In this document: piece after piece, positions 13,401-22,866 of the stretch
How positions within the stretch are numbered: the stretch's first letter is position 1
Layout: every line of letters starts with the position of its first letter
DNA from: a virus
IMG/VR virus record: IMGVR_UViG_3300047557_003310
Coordinates: 1-64,000 of that record
Strand: one strand, 5' to 3'
Length of the DNA stretch: 64,000 nt
Made by a program: the position numbers and the translations under genes
The notes under the pieces: generated by a model
What the model was told of the DNA's origin: nothing
Databases searched by the model: none
What the model saw: the letters and a program-made list of their open reading frames with translations, nothing else

Positions 13401-16400
13401 AGAAAAGAAAAAAATATCATCTGTTACGGTATTAAATTCAGGTAAAAATTATAAAAATAATACTGTTATAATAGCTTCATCTGGAATTAATACCTATGAT
13501 AGTACAATAACAGCGAATAATCATGGTTATGTTACTGGTGATATAGTTAAATATCAGTGCACCGAAACATATCCAGTAGGCTTAGGCGAAGAAAATTATT
13601 ATGTCACAAGAATAGATTACAATAATTTTAAATTATCTAATGTTGGTGTAGGAACTACAGCTAAAGATTTTTACTTTAAAACTAACCAATACGTAACTAT
13701 TTCTACATCTGGTATAGGAACACATACATTTAAACATGAACCAATAAGCTTAGAAGTATTAGGAAAAACTGGAATTTCTTCTTATTCCAGTAATTTATTT
13801 TTACCCAAATTAACTCCAGTTTTTAGAGGCTCAATCTCTAATGTTTACATTCAAAATGGTGGAATAGGGTATGGAAGTTCTGAAATATTAAACTATGAAA
13901 AACAACCATTTTTTACAATAAATTCTGGTAAAAATGCTCAATTTTTACCTAATGTTGTGGATGGAGTCATTAAAGATGTTTATGTCATAAATGGTGGAAG
14001 TGGCTACACTACCCCAGAATTAGTTATAACCGGCTCTGGTATTGGTTGCATCTTAAATCCAGTTGTGGATAATGGGGTGATTAAAAATGTAGTTGTAGTT
14101 AATGGAGGATCTGGATATCAAAAAAATAATACTTTAGTTGAGGCTATAACTTTTGGTAAGAATTCTTCATTTCAAGCGAAAATAAAATCTTGGAATGTTA
14201 ATTCTACGTTTAGAATAATTAATTCTAATAATTTGTTGTCTCCTGATGATGGAGTACTATCACCAGGGGAAAATAATAACTTAAAATATTCACATTTATA
14301 TTACCCAACCGAGCTTAGAAAAAAAGTATTTTCTAAATTTTTAGATGAAAATGGTAATCTTATATTCAGGTCTGATTATGAAAACAGTACTTCAAATATA
14401 AAATATCATTCTCCTATTGTAGGATGGGCTTATGATGGAAATCCAATATATGGACCATATGGATACTCAAATCCAATTAAGAAAAGTTCAATTAAAAAAA
14501 TAATATCTGGATATGAATTATTGCCATCTAGTAAAAGACCCCCACAAAAAAAAGGAGATAATATAATATTTCCAAATGGTTTTTTTGTAGATGATTATGT
14601 TTTTACTGGAAATGGAGATTTAGATGAAAATAATGGAAGGTATTGTGTAACACCAGAGTATCCGAATGGAACATATGCTTATTTCTGCACTGTATCTGAA
14701 AATGACGATTTTAAACCAGAATTTCCTTATATTATAGGAAAATATTTTAGATCCAAAAAAATAATAGAAAATTTCGACCCCAAGAGTAATCAAAATTCTT
14801 TTGATTACAACAATGTTCTTAGAAACACATATTTTTATTCATTAAAGGATTTAAATTCAAATTATAAATTTTTAAGCACTCCTAACCAAGATTTAAATCA
14901 AACCATAAAGATTAAATCTACATCATATGGAAAATTAAATTCAATCGGAATAATTACTGGTGGACAGAATTATTCCGTAGGAGATTATGTTAAATTTGAT
15001 AATTCATCCACTAATGGTTATGGGGCAAATGCTTCAGTAGACTATGTATTGGGTAAACCAGTAACCACATTACAAAATAATAAGTATACATTAAACAATA
15101 TAGAAATTTATTCGCAGTCAAATTATTATATTGGAATATCTACTGAAACTCATCAATTAAATGATTTGGATTTTGTCAATATTGTTGGCAAATTAAATCT
15201 TCCCGAATCTAAAAATATAAATGATTTTGTAAATGTTGGAGTAAGATCTCAATTTTTAACCCTAACAGAATCAGTTAATAGCACCAGTTCGACTGGAATT
15301 GTTACTATTTTTTCAGTTGAAGGCAATTTACAATTTCCCTTTTTACTAGAAAATGATTTTTATAAAATTGACGATGAAGTAATAAAAATACTTAAAATTG
15401 ATCAAAATGAGTCAAAAATAAAAGTTCTTAGGAATCCAACCGGATCCTCTCACACTGCAAAATCCAAATTAGTAGAACTAACTAGAAAATTCAACTTTAA
15501 TTTAAATAAACCATTCAATTCACAAACTTTAAATAGACAATATTATTTCAATCCAACCGAAAACGTTGGTTTTGGGACAACAACTGGATCAACAGTTTCA
15601 ATTAATTATACTGGAATTGGAACTACAAGCTTAAATATCCCTGCTGGTAGTTTTTATATTCCAAATAATGATTTAGATACTAATACGCCTTTAATTTATT
15701 CGCCAAATGGCGGTAATTCAATTAAAGTATCTAATGGTTCTAGTATATTTGATTTATCTAATTCAAAACAAATATATTCAATAAAATTATCTAATGATTT
15801 TATTGGTATATCTAGTAACAAGGTTTCAATTGGAACTGAAGGAAAGTATGTTGGAATTGGAACAACAACTACGTTTTTATACGTCACTGATTATGGTACA
15901 GGCAATTACCACAGTTTTAAAACTGATTATCCTAATGTAATTAAAGTTGATTTACAAAGAAATAATATTAGGGTTTCTACATCATCTACTCATGGATTAA
16001 GAGTGGGGGATTTGATATCAATTAATGTAAAATCTGGAATAACAACAACACTAAAACTAGAATATAATGAAGCAAACAGAAGATTAACCACAAATAAAAA
16101 ATATTTTTCCTCAATTAATACTGTTGATTCTACAATTGAAATAGTTGATCACAATTATTACAATGGACAACCAATAATTTATACTTCAAGTTCTCCATCA
16201 ATTGGGTTGGAAAATAATAGAATATATTATGTCATAGTTATAGACAAAGATAATTTAAATTTAGCTAGTAGCGAGTACAACTCTATCACATCAAATCAAA
16301 AAATTAATATTACATCGTCATCTTCTGGTTATCTATATGAAATAAATCCAAATATTAATATACTAAGAAATCAAAAAATTATATTTGATCTATCTGATAG

Positions 16401-18336
16401 TTCACTTTCCTTTAATGATGGGGTACAAAATTTATCTGCATTTGAATTTGATTTATATGAAGACATAAATTTCAACAAAAAATATTTTAACACTGTTAAA
16501 TTTGGTAATATTGGAATTGATGCTAATGCTAGATTGGAGTTGCAAGTAACTGATGAAACTCCACAAAAATTATATTATAATTTAAAACCAAAAACAAATA
16601 TAAATTTACCAAAAAATAAAGAACAAATTTACATTGATGAGTCAATATTTGATTACAATACGATTAATATTGTTTCTAGTGATTATTCTGGAGAGTATCC
16701 AATAGTTGGAATATCAAGCACTTCTTTTGATTATTGTTTGAGGAATACTTCAGAAACTAATTTGTATTCTTCCTTTAGTTCTGACATATCTTATTATACC
16801 AATTCAAAAACAGCTTATGGTGAAATAAAATCATTAAAAATCAATTCTCCTGGTCAATATTATGATAAGTTACCAGGAATAACATCAATAACAAGTAAAA
16901 CTGGAACTGATGCAGTTTTATATTCTATAAGTGATAGTATAGGCAAAATAAAATCCACAGATATTTTAGATTTTGGATATCAATATTCAATAGATCCGAC
17001 AGTCAAACCCACTTTAAGTCTACCTAGGATTTTAAGAATAGAACCATTTTCATCAATTGATCGAGTAGTAACCACATTTAAAGGTAGATTTTATAATTAT
17101 TCACCAAATTTAATTGTTATCGATTCTGTTACCAATCAAATTCAAGATACAGTTTTAAATTTCAACCATTTAAATGGAAAAGTTACAATAATTAAAAATT
17201 CTACTGGATTTAATAACGTCAAACCTCGTATTATACCAGTAAATAATTCAAATGGGATTGGAATAAATTCTATAACTTATGATGTTCCATTAAAAAGAGC
17301 AACTGCAACTCTTAATTATGATTTCACGGACCCAAATACTTTTCCAGTCGAAATTAATGATAAAATCATAGTAGAAAATACTTCCATATTACAACTGGAT
17401 CCAGATTTTGTACCAGATGGCACAACATATAAAGGATATAATTCTAGTGAATATAATTATTCTGAATTTAATGTTGTTGCTTTTTCTACTGCAATAAATG
17501 ATGATAGAGCATATATAACATTTTCTTTGGAGAATGTGGCAAATTCTAGTTTTGAATTAGGTACTTTCGATCCAGAAAAATCTAGAGGAAATATTGTTCC
17601 AGTAAAAAATATTCCAATTTTTGACCCAATAATAAAGAAAAATTCATATGTAATTGGAGAAAAAGTTGAATCTGATGGAAAACAAGGAGTAGTTAGTAAT
17701 TGGGATCCAAAAACAAATTATATCGAAATTGAAAGTGTAGACTCATTTAAATTAAATTCATTTTTAGTTGGAAAAACTAGTGGTTCAGTTGGAAAAATAG
17801 AAGAAACTATACAATTAGATTCTGTAGGTAAAGTCAATTATTATACAATTAAAAATGATGGATGGAAAAACCAAGTAGGATTTCTGAATGTCAATAGCCA
17901 AAGAATTCATGATAGTGATTATTATCAATATTTTTCATATTCAGTTAAATCTAGGACTCCTTTTGATCGGTGGGAAAGTGTTGTTTCATCTTTAAATCAT
18001 ACTTCTGGATTTAAAAAGTTTAGCGATTTATCTATCGAATCAGAAACTATTGGTGGAACTGGAATATCAACAGATCAAAATAATGGAAATATAGTTGCTG
18101 TAGCTGATCTAAATACCATTATAGATTTAGAAACTACCTATGATTTCGATCTTGGGTCAGAGGAAAATACATTTACTCTAAATTCCGAATTAATATCAGA
18201 TGAGATCACATTTAATTCAACTACGTTACAAGATTACTCACAATCAATTGGGAATAGAGTCTTGGTAATCGATGATATAAGTGGAGAATTTAATACAAAT
18301 AGAAAATCAACTTTTGTAACAGCAATAGACATTTAA
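10465..18336 (+). CDS. 7: Giant baseplate wedge protein, gp7-like, with YHYH-type domain
   Basis: 2623 aa, far larger than T4 gp7 (1032 aa). The N-terminal 270 residues (VENQLPIFVREEFPLISEFL...YKSLDGQ, LFLKEFFAKLKKQIIPGF, then DTSFELLFKALYGDPATVIK) are typical of the cyanophage baseplate wedge protein placed after gp6 and annotated as gp7. The rest is beta-rich. Residues about 1314-1410 hold a YHYH-type domain: GWAYDGNPIYGPYGY at 1320 and LDENNGRYCVTPEYPNGTYA followed by YFCT near 1403; the histidine of the family motif is replaced (YAYF). Several NGGSGY-type repeats (VYVINGGSGY, VVVVNGGSGY) and IDDE-type modules are shared with neighbouring virion proteins. Role inferred: wedge scaffold and outer baseplate decoration. 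Confidence 0.8.
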   Translation: MIKKRVKISSIVENQLPIFVREEFPLISEFLSQYYKSLDGQGSTYDILQNIDQYIKLENVTNLIESTRLSSAVDLFDANINVESTSGFPDNNGIIRIDDEIILYESKTESQFLNCIRGFSGVTSYTTSNKPEELTFSTSTTSNHSNESIVENLSILFLKEFFAKLKKQIIPGFENVKFYSDGELKLNENNFIINSKNFYSTKGTDTSFELLFKALYGDPATVIKPRDFVIRPSDSNYKITKNLVVESIEGDANQLYNRTLFQKQSQGLKETFGTVTKVEEIIKDNNTYYVLSLDFDYDKDISVRGSIFGDFSIHPKTKVIRNTRRNLPSIVVDSTINFPESGELIVETEFSTSVVKYNSKNINQFLECTGEIDDIDVGSNVYLNVYAYSLVNDAEIKVRILGILQDIEIPNNSRYFSNEQFIKFNTLGKLQDNFKYNDWITNIPVEHKVSKFEYLDNSKIKIYTIDTNFVTVSDQIYIVFFDIDIDDINEQPFEVESVSQDKKSIIVTNPYRISKIYSITKSVKTYVNNFGDEIISDVQNVYSDNLDNVYVTSQGIPGYVDYSIAKKNFSINLFGLLNSIEDEKIGITTQINNSIVDIDISVNSSQIHDYKTGDSVVYLQNPVTYTLDDGRTIELNVYNQLNHNQTYYVERISDSKLRLYKSRSNIYFNRYTNIEYNRLYSPINLKQESFTNNQKIQLLSNNYFLQDNDFVLLFDDDNNIEIWYYTYSLNQWEQIKVNISGQLFKSEYITNEQNKKLSGSNLIKKLSEPKIPEKLEETNFGATGILANGVEILNYKSNDFIYYGEIEKINVISPGSEYDVINLPSLQISPEITTTDPCIPYLEVTGELVKINVLDGGFDFLDEPKIKISGGNGSGAEVKANLISFKHEVNLNPTVKFVNLAENTISFSTYHKFRAYEEVIYQTNNQKAIGGISTNSVYYVSVQDDLKIKLHNTKEDALAGIAISLTSYGDGSQKLISKEEKKKISSVTVLNSGKNYKNNTVIIASSGINTYDSTITANNHGYVTGDIVKYQCTETYPVGLGEENYYVTRIDYNNFKLSNVGVGTTAKDFYFKTNQYVTISTSGIGTHTFKHEPISLEVLGKTGISSYSSNLFLPKLTPVFRGSISNVYIQNGGIGYGSSEILNYEKQPFFTINSGKNAQFLPNVVDGVIKDVYVINGGSGYTTPELVITGSGIGCILNPVVDNGVIKNVVVVNGGSGYQKNNTLVEAITFGKNSSFQAKIKSWNVNSTFRIINSNNLLSPDDGVLSPGENNNLKYSHLYYPTELRKKVFSKFLDENGNLIFRSDYENSTSNIKYHSPIVGWAYDGNPIYGPYGYSNPIKKSSIKKIISGYELLPSSKRPPQKKGDNIIFPNGFFVDDYVFTGNGDLDENNGRYCVTPEYPNGTYAYFCTVSENDDFKPEFPYIIGKYFRSKKIIENFDPKSNQNSFDYNNVLRNTYFYSLKDLNSNYKFLSTPNQDLNQTIKIKSTSYGKLNSIGIITGGQNYSVGDYVKFDNSSTNGYGANASVDYVLGKPVTTLQNNKYTLNNIEIYSQSNYYIGISTETHQLNDLDFVNIVGKLNLPESKNINDFVNVGVRSQFLTLTESVNSTSSTGIVTIFSVEGNLQFPFLLENDFYKIDDEVIKILKIDQNESKIKVLRNPTGSSHTAKSKLVELTRKFNFNLNKPFNSQTLNRQYYFNPTENVGFGTTTGSTVSINYTGIGTTSLNIPAGSFYIPNNDLDTNTPLIYSPNGGNSIKVSNGSSIFDLSNSKQIYSIKLSNDFIGISSNKVSIGTEGKYVGIGTTTTFLYVTDYGTGNYHSFKTDYPNVIKVDLQRNNIRVSTSSTHGLRVGDLISINVKSGITTTLKLEYNEANRRLTTNKKYFSSINTVDSTIEIVDHNYYNGQPIIYTSSSPSIGLENNRIYYVIVIDKDNLNLASSEYNSITSNQKINITSSSSGYLYEINPNINILRNQKIIFDLSDSSLSFNDGVQNLSAFEFDLYEDINFNKKYFNTVKFGNIGIDANARLELQVTDETPQKLYYNLKPKTNINLPKNKEQIYIDESIFDYNTINIVSSDYSGEYPIVGISSTSFDYCLRNTSETNLYSSFSSDISYYTNSKTAYGEIKSLKINSPGQYYDKLPGITSITSKTGTDAVLYSISDSIGKIKSTDILDFGYQYSIDPTVKPTLSLPRILRIEPFSSIDRVVTTFKGRFYNYSPNLIVIDSVTNQIQDTVLNFNHLNGKVTIIKNSTGFNNVKPRIIPVNNSNGIGINSITYDVPLKRATATLNYDFTDPNTFPVEINDKIIVENTSILQLDPDFVPDGTTYKGYNSSEYNYSEFNVVAFSTAINDDRAYITFSLENVANSSFELGTFDPEKSRGNIVPVKNIPIFDPIIKKNSYVIGEKVESDGKQGVVSNWDPKTNYIEIESVDSFKLNSFLVGKTSGSVGKIEETIQLDSVGKVNYYTIKNDGWKNQVGFLNVNSQRIHDSDYYQYFSYSVKSRTPFDRWESVVSSLNHTSGFKKFSDLSIESETIGGTGISTDQNNGNIVAVADLNTIIDLETTYDFDLGSEENTFTLNSELISDEITFNSTTLQDYSQSIGNRVLVIDDISGEFNTNRKSTFVTAIDI

Positions 18337-18342
18337 TACAAA

Positions 18343-21300
18343 ATGGCAAAAACGAGAGCCCTAAAATTCTTTCTAACAGTTCAAAGTGACATAGACGATT
18401 CTAATGTACAATCTTCTATAGTAACTTTAATAAACAATGGCTCACAACTTACTACAAATGACTATGCTAAGCTTTATAGCAAAGAGGACTTAGGGAATTA
18501 TTCTATATCTATAGTTGGAGATCAAGCAATTTTAGAATTTTTTCCAGTAGATGGAAAAATCAATGATTATTCTTATGGTTATGTCTACTACGACACAAAA
18601 AAATTTATAACTGAATCTTCTAGTTTTGATGTTAGTGACAGTGTAAGTATAGCATCATCAAATACTGTTGTATCAGCTGGTACAACAGGAACTATTGTAA
18701 TTTTGCCAGAAAAGTTTAGTTCTTCGAAAGTAGTATTGGAAATTTCTGGAGATGATGAGTCATTTGAGTTTAATGAAATAAATTTAACTGAAGATAAAGA
18801 TGGAAATTTATTTTTTGCAGAGTATGGAAGATTAAACATAAATTCCAATTCATTGACCGGTATTGGAACTTATTATACTTACAAAGAAGGAAATAATATT
18901 AAAATAGATTTTTCTCCTTTTGACACTAGCCAAAATTATACTTGTAATGCTGTATCTGTTTCATTGGCAAAAACTGAGTATTCCGCATCTGGACAAAAAC
19001 AATTAAAATTTGCCAATTTATCTAGTAACAAAGTTTCTTTTGCTTCTACTGATTCTCCTGTTATAACAAAAATAATAGAGCATACATTAGAGTATCAGTC
19101 TGCATACTATTTGATACAAGTTAATGATTTAACTAATAATAGAATAGATTTCTCGGAATTGTTTACTGCAAACAATTTAACTCAATCTTTAGGGGTACAG
19201 TATGGTAGAATAGTTAGTGATATAAATTTGGGAGAGTTTGAAATTAACACTTCTGGAACATTTGAAGTATTTTTTACCCCTATACCAAATGCAGATCTTG
19301 AAGTTTTAATATTTCAACAAACATTAGGGTTTACGCCATTTTCAAATGCACCAAAAGTAATCAATTTAAAAAATTCTCAAATAGTAACTTCTGTCAGTAA
19401 AGTTGGAATAAATGATGAAAACAATAATAGAACTAATTTTAATTTAGAACATAAAAATTTACCTATATTTGAAAGGGCATTTGATGGTAGTGATCCATTT
19501 AATGTTAGATTACAAGAAAATTCAATATATTTACCAAATCACTTTTTTGTTACTGGAGAAAAGGTTCTATACAGATCAGAAGAGTTTAATAGAACATCAA
19601 ATGTAAACTCAATAGGAATAGCTGCAACATTTGTTTCTGGGATTGGAATAACAAACAAATTACCACCTGAGGCATACATTTATAAATTTGACAATTCTAG
19701 GGTAGGATTATGTTCAAGTCCAGAATATGCTCTATTGACTCCACCAATATTGTTTGACTTTGTTAGTTTGGGGACAGGAGTAGATCATTATATTACAGCT
19801 ACAAATCAAAATTCTAAATGTTTAATAGCGATTGATAATGTAATTCAATCTCCAATAGTAGGATTATCCGTGACATCGAATATTATCAGTGACATTAAAG
19901 TAACTGATAATATTTTAGTTTTCTCTGGGATATCTTCTTTCTTTGGTGGGGATCTAATTAAGATTAATGACGAAATAATGTCAATTGAATCAGTTGGAGT
20001 TGGTAGCACTGGATATGTCGGTGTAAGACGATCTTTACTTGGAACTGGGATATCATCTCATTTTTCTGGAGATCTGGTTAGAAAAATGAAAGGAAATTAC
20101 AATATCGTGGATAATGTAATTCATTTTTCTGAAGCCCCATATGGTCCATTCCCAGCGGAAGATGAATTCAAAGATTCTGAATCAATTTCGTTAGAAACCC
20201 TATCAAAATCTAAATTTCAGGGTAGAACTTTTATTAGATCGGCTGATCCCTTTGTATTAGAGGATACGTATAATCGAAATTATGTTTTTGATGATATATC
20301 AGAAGATTTTAATTCATTGCAAAAAACATTTGAATTAAAACAATCATTTTCATCTTTAGTGGGTGTGTCAAATAATATTCCCTTAGTTTTAATAAATAAT
20401 ATATTACAAATCCCAACCGAAGATTTTAATGTAGAGGAAGTGGGACCTAAAACTGAAATAGAATTTACAGGAACTGCAACTTCTATTTCATATGATCCAA
20501 ATAATGCAAGTATTCCAAGAGGAGGAATTATATTATCAATAGGATCTAGTTCTGGATTTGGATATCAACCTTTAATTTCAGCTGGAGGTACGGTCACTGT
20601 ATCATCAGCTGGGACTATACAAAGTATAAGTATTGGAAATAGTGGATCTGGTTATAGAAGAGATTATCAGCTTGTAAGGGTTGGAGTACAAACTTTTGAT
20701 TCATTTTTAGCAAATATTCAATTTATAGGAACAGCAACCGTCCAAAATGGAAGTATTGTTGGAGTTTCAATTACAAACCCTGGGATTGGATACACATCAT
20801 ATCCAAAAATTTATACAACAAAAACCAATAATTTAGTTTCATCTGGATCTACAATAATATTTTTAGAAGATTTATCCAAGATTCCAATTTCAAATGGAAT
20901 TATTGAAATAAATTCAATATTAAATAATGTCCCAATAGTAGGAATAGGTAGTACATTTGTTTTAGTTTCTACCGCAAATTCTCCATCGTCTACAATTTCT
21001 GCAAATACTTTAGTGGAAATAAAAGAATATGATCCACCAAAAGTTATTTTTGATGAACCTCTTTCTTATTCTGACATACCTCTAGTGTATTCTGGGGCAA
21101 CTGGAGTTGGAACTGAAGCCACCATAGATGTGATAGTTGGACAAGGATCTAGTGTAATAGATTTTAAGATTAAAAATTTTGGATATAATTATAAATTAAA
21201 CGACAGTTTGACATTACCAATATCTGGTCCTATTGGAATCCCAACTACATCATCATATCAAAAATTTATTTTAAATGTAGTAAAGACTTATAATGATGCA

Positions 21301-22845
21301 TTTTCATCTTGGTCAGTAGGAAGTTTAAGATTATTAGATGACATTTCATATTTAATTAATAACAAAAAAAGAACTTTCCCTTTAATGTATCAAGGAAATA
21401 GATTTTCTATAACATCAAAACCAGGCTCCAACATTGATATACAATCAACATTATTGGTTTTTATTAATGAAGTTTTACAGGAACCTGGAGTTGGTTATAT
21501 TTTTAATGGTGGTAGTACTATAACGTTTTCTGAACCACTAAAAAGATATGTAAATGGAGATTCAGATAAAGTAAAATTAATATTTTACAGGGGCACTGAG
21601 GGAATAGACGTATTGGATGTAGATATATTAGAAACGGTAAAGCCGGGTGATGTTATTAAACTAGATAGTGAAACTTACTCAAACCAACAAGATGAAAGGC
21701 AAGTTGAAGATATTTTAAGCGTTGATATAGCCAGAACAAATGTATACAAAGGCAGAGGAATATCGGAAGACAGTCAATTATTGAGACCAATAAATTGGAC
21801 TAGACAAAAAAATGATCTTTTTATAGATGGAACAAAAGTAACAAAGGATAGGACAATATATGAACCTCTAGTATTCCCAACAACAGGCATAATAAAAACG
21901 GTCGGTATTGGATCAACTCAGATTTTTGTACAAAATGTGAAAACTTTTTTTGATAATAAGAAAGAAAATAATAACACGCCTTTAAAAAACACAATACAAA
22001 TTATATCATTGGATAACTTGGTGTCAGCTTCTGCAACTGCAACCATCAATTCAAATGGTGAAGTTTCATCTATAAACATAGTGAACTCTGGTAACGGTTA
22101 TTTACAAGCGCCAAAAGTAGTAATTCAAAACCCTATAGGTATAGGATCGACCGCTATTGTAACTTCAAACATATCAAATAAAAAAGTTACTTCTTTCAAT
22201 ATTACTGGAATTGGCTCTGGATATTCGACTACTAAACCTCCATTAGTTTTAATAGAACCGCCTACACCCCAAACTGAAATTATATCCGCTGTTACATATA
22301 AAGGAGATTTTGGCATAATTACTGGAATTGCCACTACATCTATAACTGGAGTGGCTCAAACTGGACTAATATTTGATTTATTAATAGAAAAAGATTCATT
22401 TTTAAGAGATTCTACTTTTGTTGATGTCCCAATTTTAACTAGTAATATAAAACAAAATTATTATTTTGAAGTAAATAATAGTAATATTGGAAATGGGTTG
22501 GAATCTTTGTCGTCGAATGGATCAACAATTGGAATAGGGACAACTGCACTTGATAATGTATATGAAGTCATGTCAGTGTCAATTGCCCAAACTAGCGCAT
22601 ATGGAATAGGTATAACCGATGTGGCTAAAGTTGTAGTTAGTGTAAAAGATTATAACGGCATATCTGGACTTGGCTTCAGTGGGTATTATGGAAATTATAA
22701 TTGGGGCTTAATAGAATTTACGTCAAATAGGAGAGTTGCTCCAAAACAATTTGATGTAGGGTCAAATTATGGAGTAACTGGACTAAATACCAGTCCAACA
22801 GTAAGAAGAAGAGCACCATTAAAATATTTTAATTACTTAACATAA
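18343..22845 (+). CDS. Large beta-rich virion protein (1500 aa)
   Basis: MAKTRALKFFLTVQSDIDDS starts the protein, which is low in charge, rich in Ser/Thr/Asn/Gly/Ile and without cysteine clusters, as expected for an extended beta-structured tail or baseplate component. Repeated units include SISIGNSGSGY, VSITNPGIGY, INIVNSGNGY and FNITGIGSGY, each followed by P-x-V/I strands, and an IDDE-type module (INDEIMSIESVGVGSTGYVG, then VRRSLLG). It lies between the gp7-like protein and gp8 in a run of baseplate genes. No T4 homologue can be assigned by eye; it could correspond to the outer wedge (gp10/gp9 position) of other myoviruses. Confidence 0.72.
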   Translation: MAKTRALKFFLTVQSDIDDSNVQSSIVTLINNGSQLTTNDYAKLYSKEDLGNYSISIVGDQAILEFFPVDGKINDYSYGYVYYDTKKFITESSSFDVSDSVSIASSNTVVSAGTTGTIVILPEKFSSSKVVLEISGDDESFEFNEINLTEDKDGNLFFAEYGRLNINSNSLTGIGTYYTYKEGNNIKIDFSPFDTSQNYTCNAVSVSLAKTEYSASGQKQLKFANLSSNKVSFASTDSPVITKIIEHTLEYQSAYYLIQVNDLTNNRIDFSELFTANNLTQSLGVQYGRIVSDINLGEFEINTSGTFEVFFTPIPNADLEVLIFQQTLGFTPFSNAPKVINLKNSQIVTSVSKVGINDENNNRTNFNLEHKNLPIFERAFDGSDPFNVRLQENSIYLPNHFFVTGEKVLYRSEEFNRTSNVNSIGIAATFVSGIGITNKLPPEAYIYKFDNSRVGLCSSPEYALLTPPILFDFVSLGTGVDHYITATNQNSKCLIAIDNVIQSPIVGLSVTSNIISDIKVTDNILVFSGISSFFGGDLIKINDEIMSIESVGVGSTGYVGVRRSLLGTGISSHFSGDLVRKMKGNYNIVDNVIHFSEAPYGPFPAEDEFKDSESISLETLSKSKFQGRTFIRSADPFVLEDTYNRNYVFDDISEDFNSLQKTFELKQSFSSLVGVSNNIPLVLINNILQIPTEDFNVEEVGPKTEIEFTGTATSISYDPNNASIPRGGIILSIGSSSGFGYQPLISAGGTVTVSSAGTIQSISIGNSGSGYRRDYQLVRVGVQTFDSFLANIQFIGTATVQNGSIVGVSITNPGIGYTSYPKIYTTKTNNLVSSGSTIIFLEDLSKIPISNGIIEINSILNNVPIVGIGSTFVLVSTANSPSSTISANTLVEIKEYDPPKVIFDEPLSYSDIPLVYSGATGVGTEATIDVIVGQGSSVIDFKIKNFGYNYKLNDSLTLPISGPIGIPTTSSYQKFILNVVKTYNDAFSSWSVGSLRLLDDISYLINNKKRTFPLMYQGNRFSITSKPGSNIDIQSTLLVFINEVLQEPGVGYIFNGGSTITFSEPLKRYVNGDSDKVKLIFYRGTEGIDVLDVDILETVKPGDVIKLDSETYSNQQDERQVEDILSVDIARTNVYKGRGISEDSQLLRPINWTRQKNDLFIDGTKVTKDRTIYEPLVFPTTGIIKTVGIGSTQIFVQNVKTFFDNKKENNNTPLKNTIQIISLDNLVSASATATINSNGEVSSINIVNSGNGYLQAPKVVIQNPIGIGSTAIVTSNISNKKVTSFNITGIGSGYSTTKPPLVLIEPPTPQTEIISAVTYKGDFGIITGIATTSITGVAQTGLIFDLLIEKDSFLRDSTFVDVPILTSNIKQNYYFEVNNSNIGNGLESLSSNGSTIGIGTTALDNVYEVMSVSIAQTSAYGIGITDVAKVVVSVKDYNGISGLGFSGYYGNYNWGLIEFTSNRRVAPKQFDVGSNYGVTGLNTSPTVRRRAPLKYFNYLT

Positions 22846-22848
22846 ATA
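22841..22848 (+). promoter_or_regulatory. Candidate late promoter before gp8
   Basis: CATAAATA overlaps the stop of the 1500-aa gene and lies 18 nt before the gp8 start; one mismatch to the T4 late box. Confidence 0.45.
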
Positions 22849-22866
22849 ATATTAAAAAATAGATAA

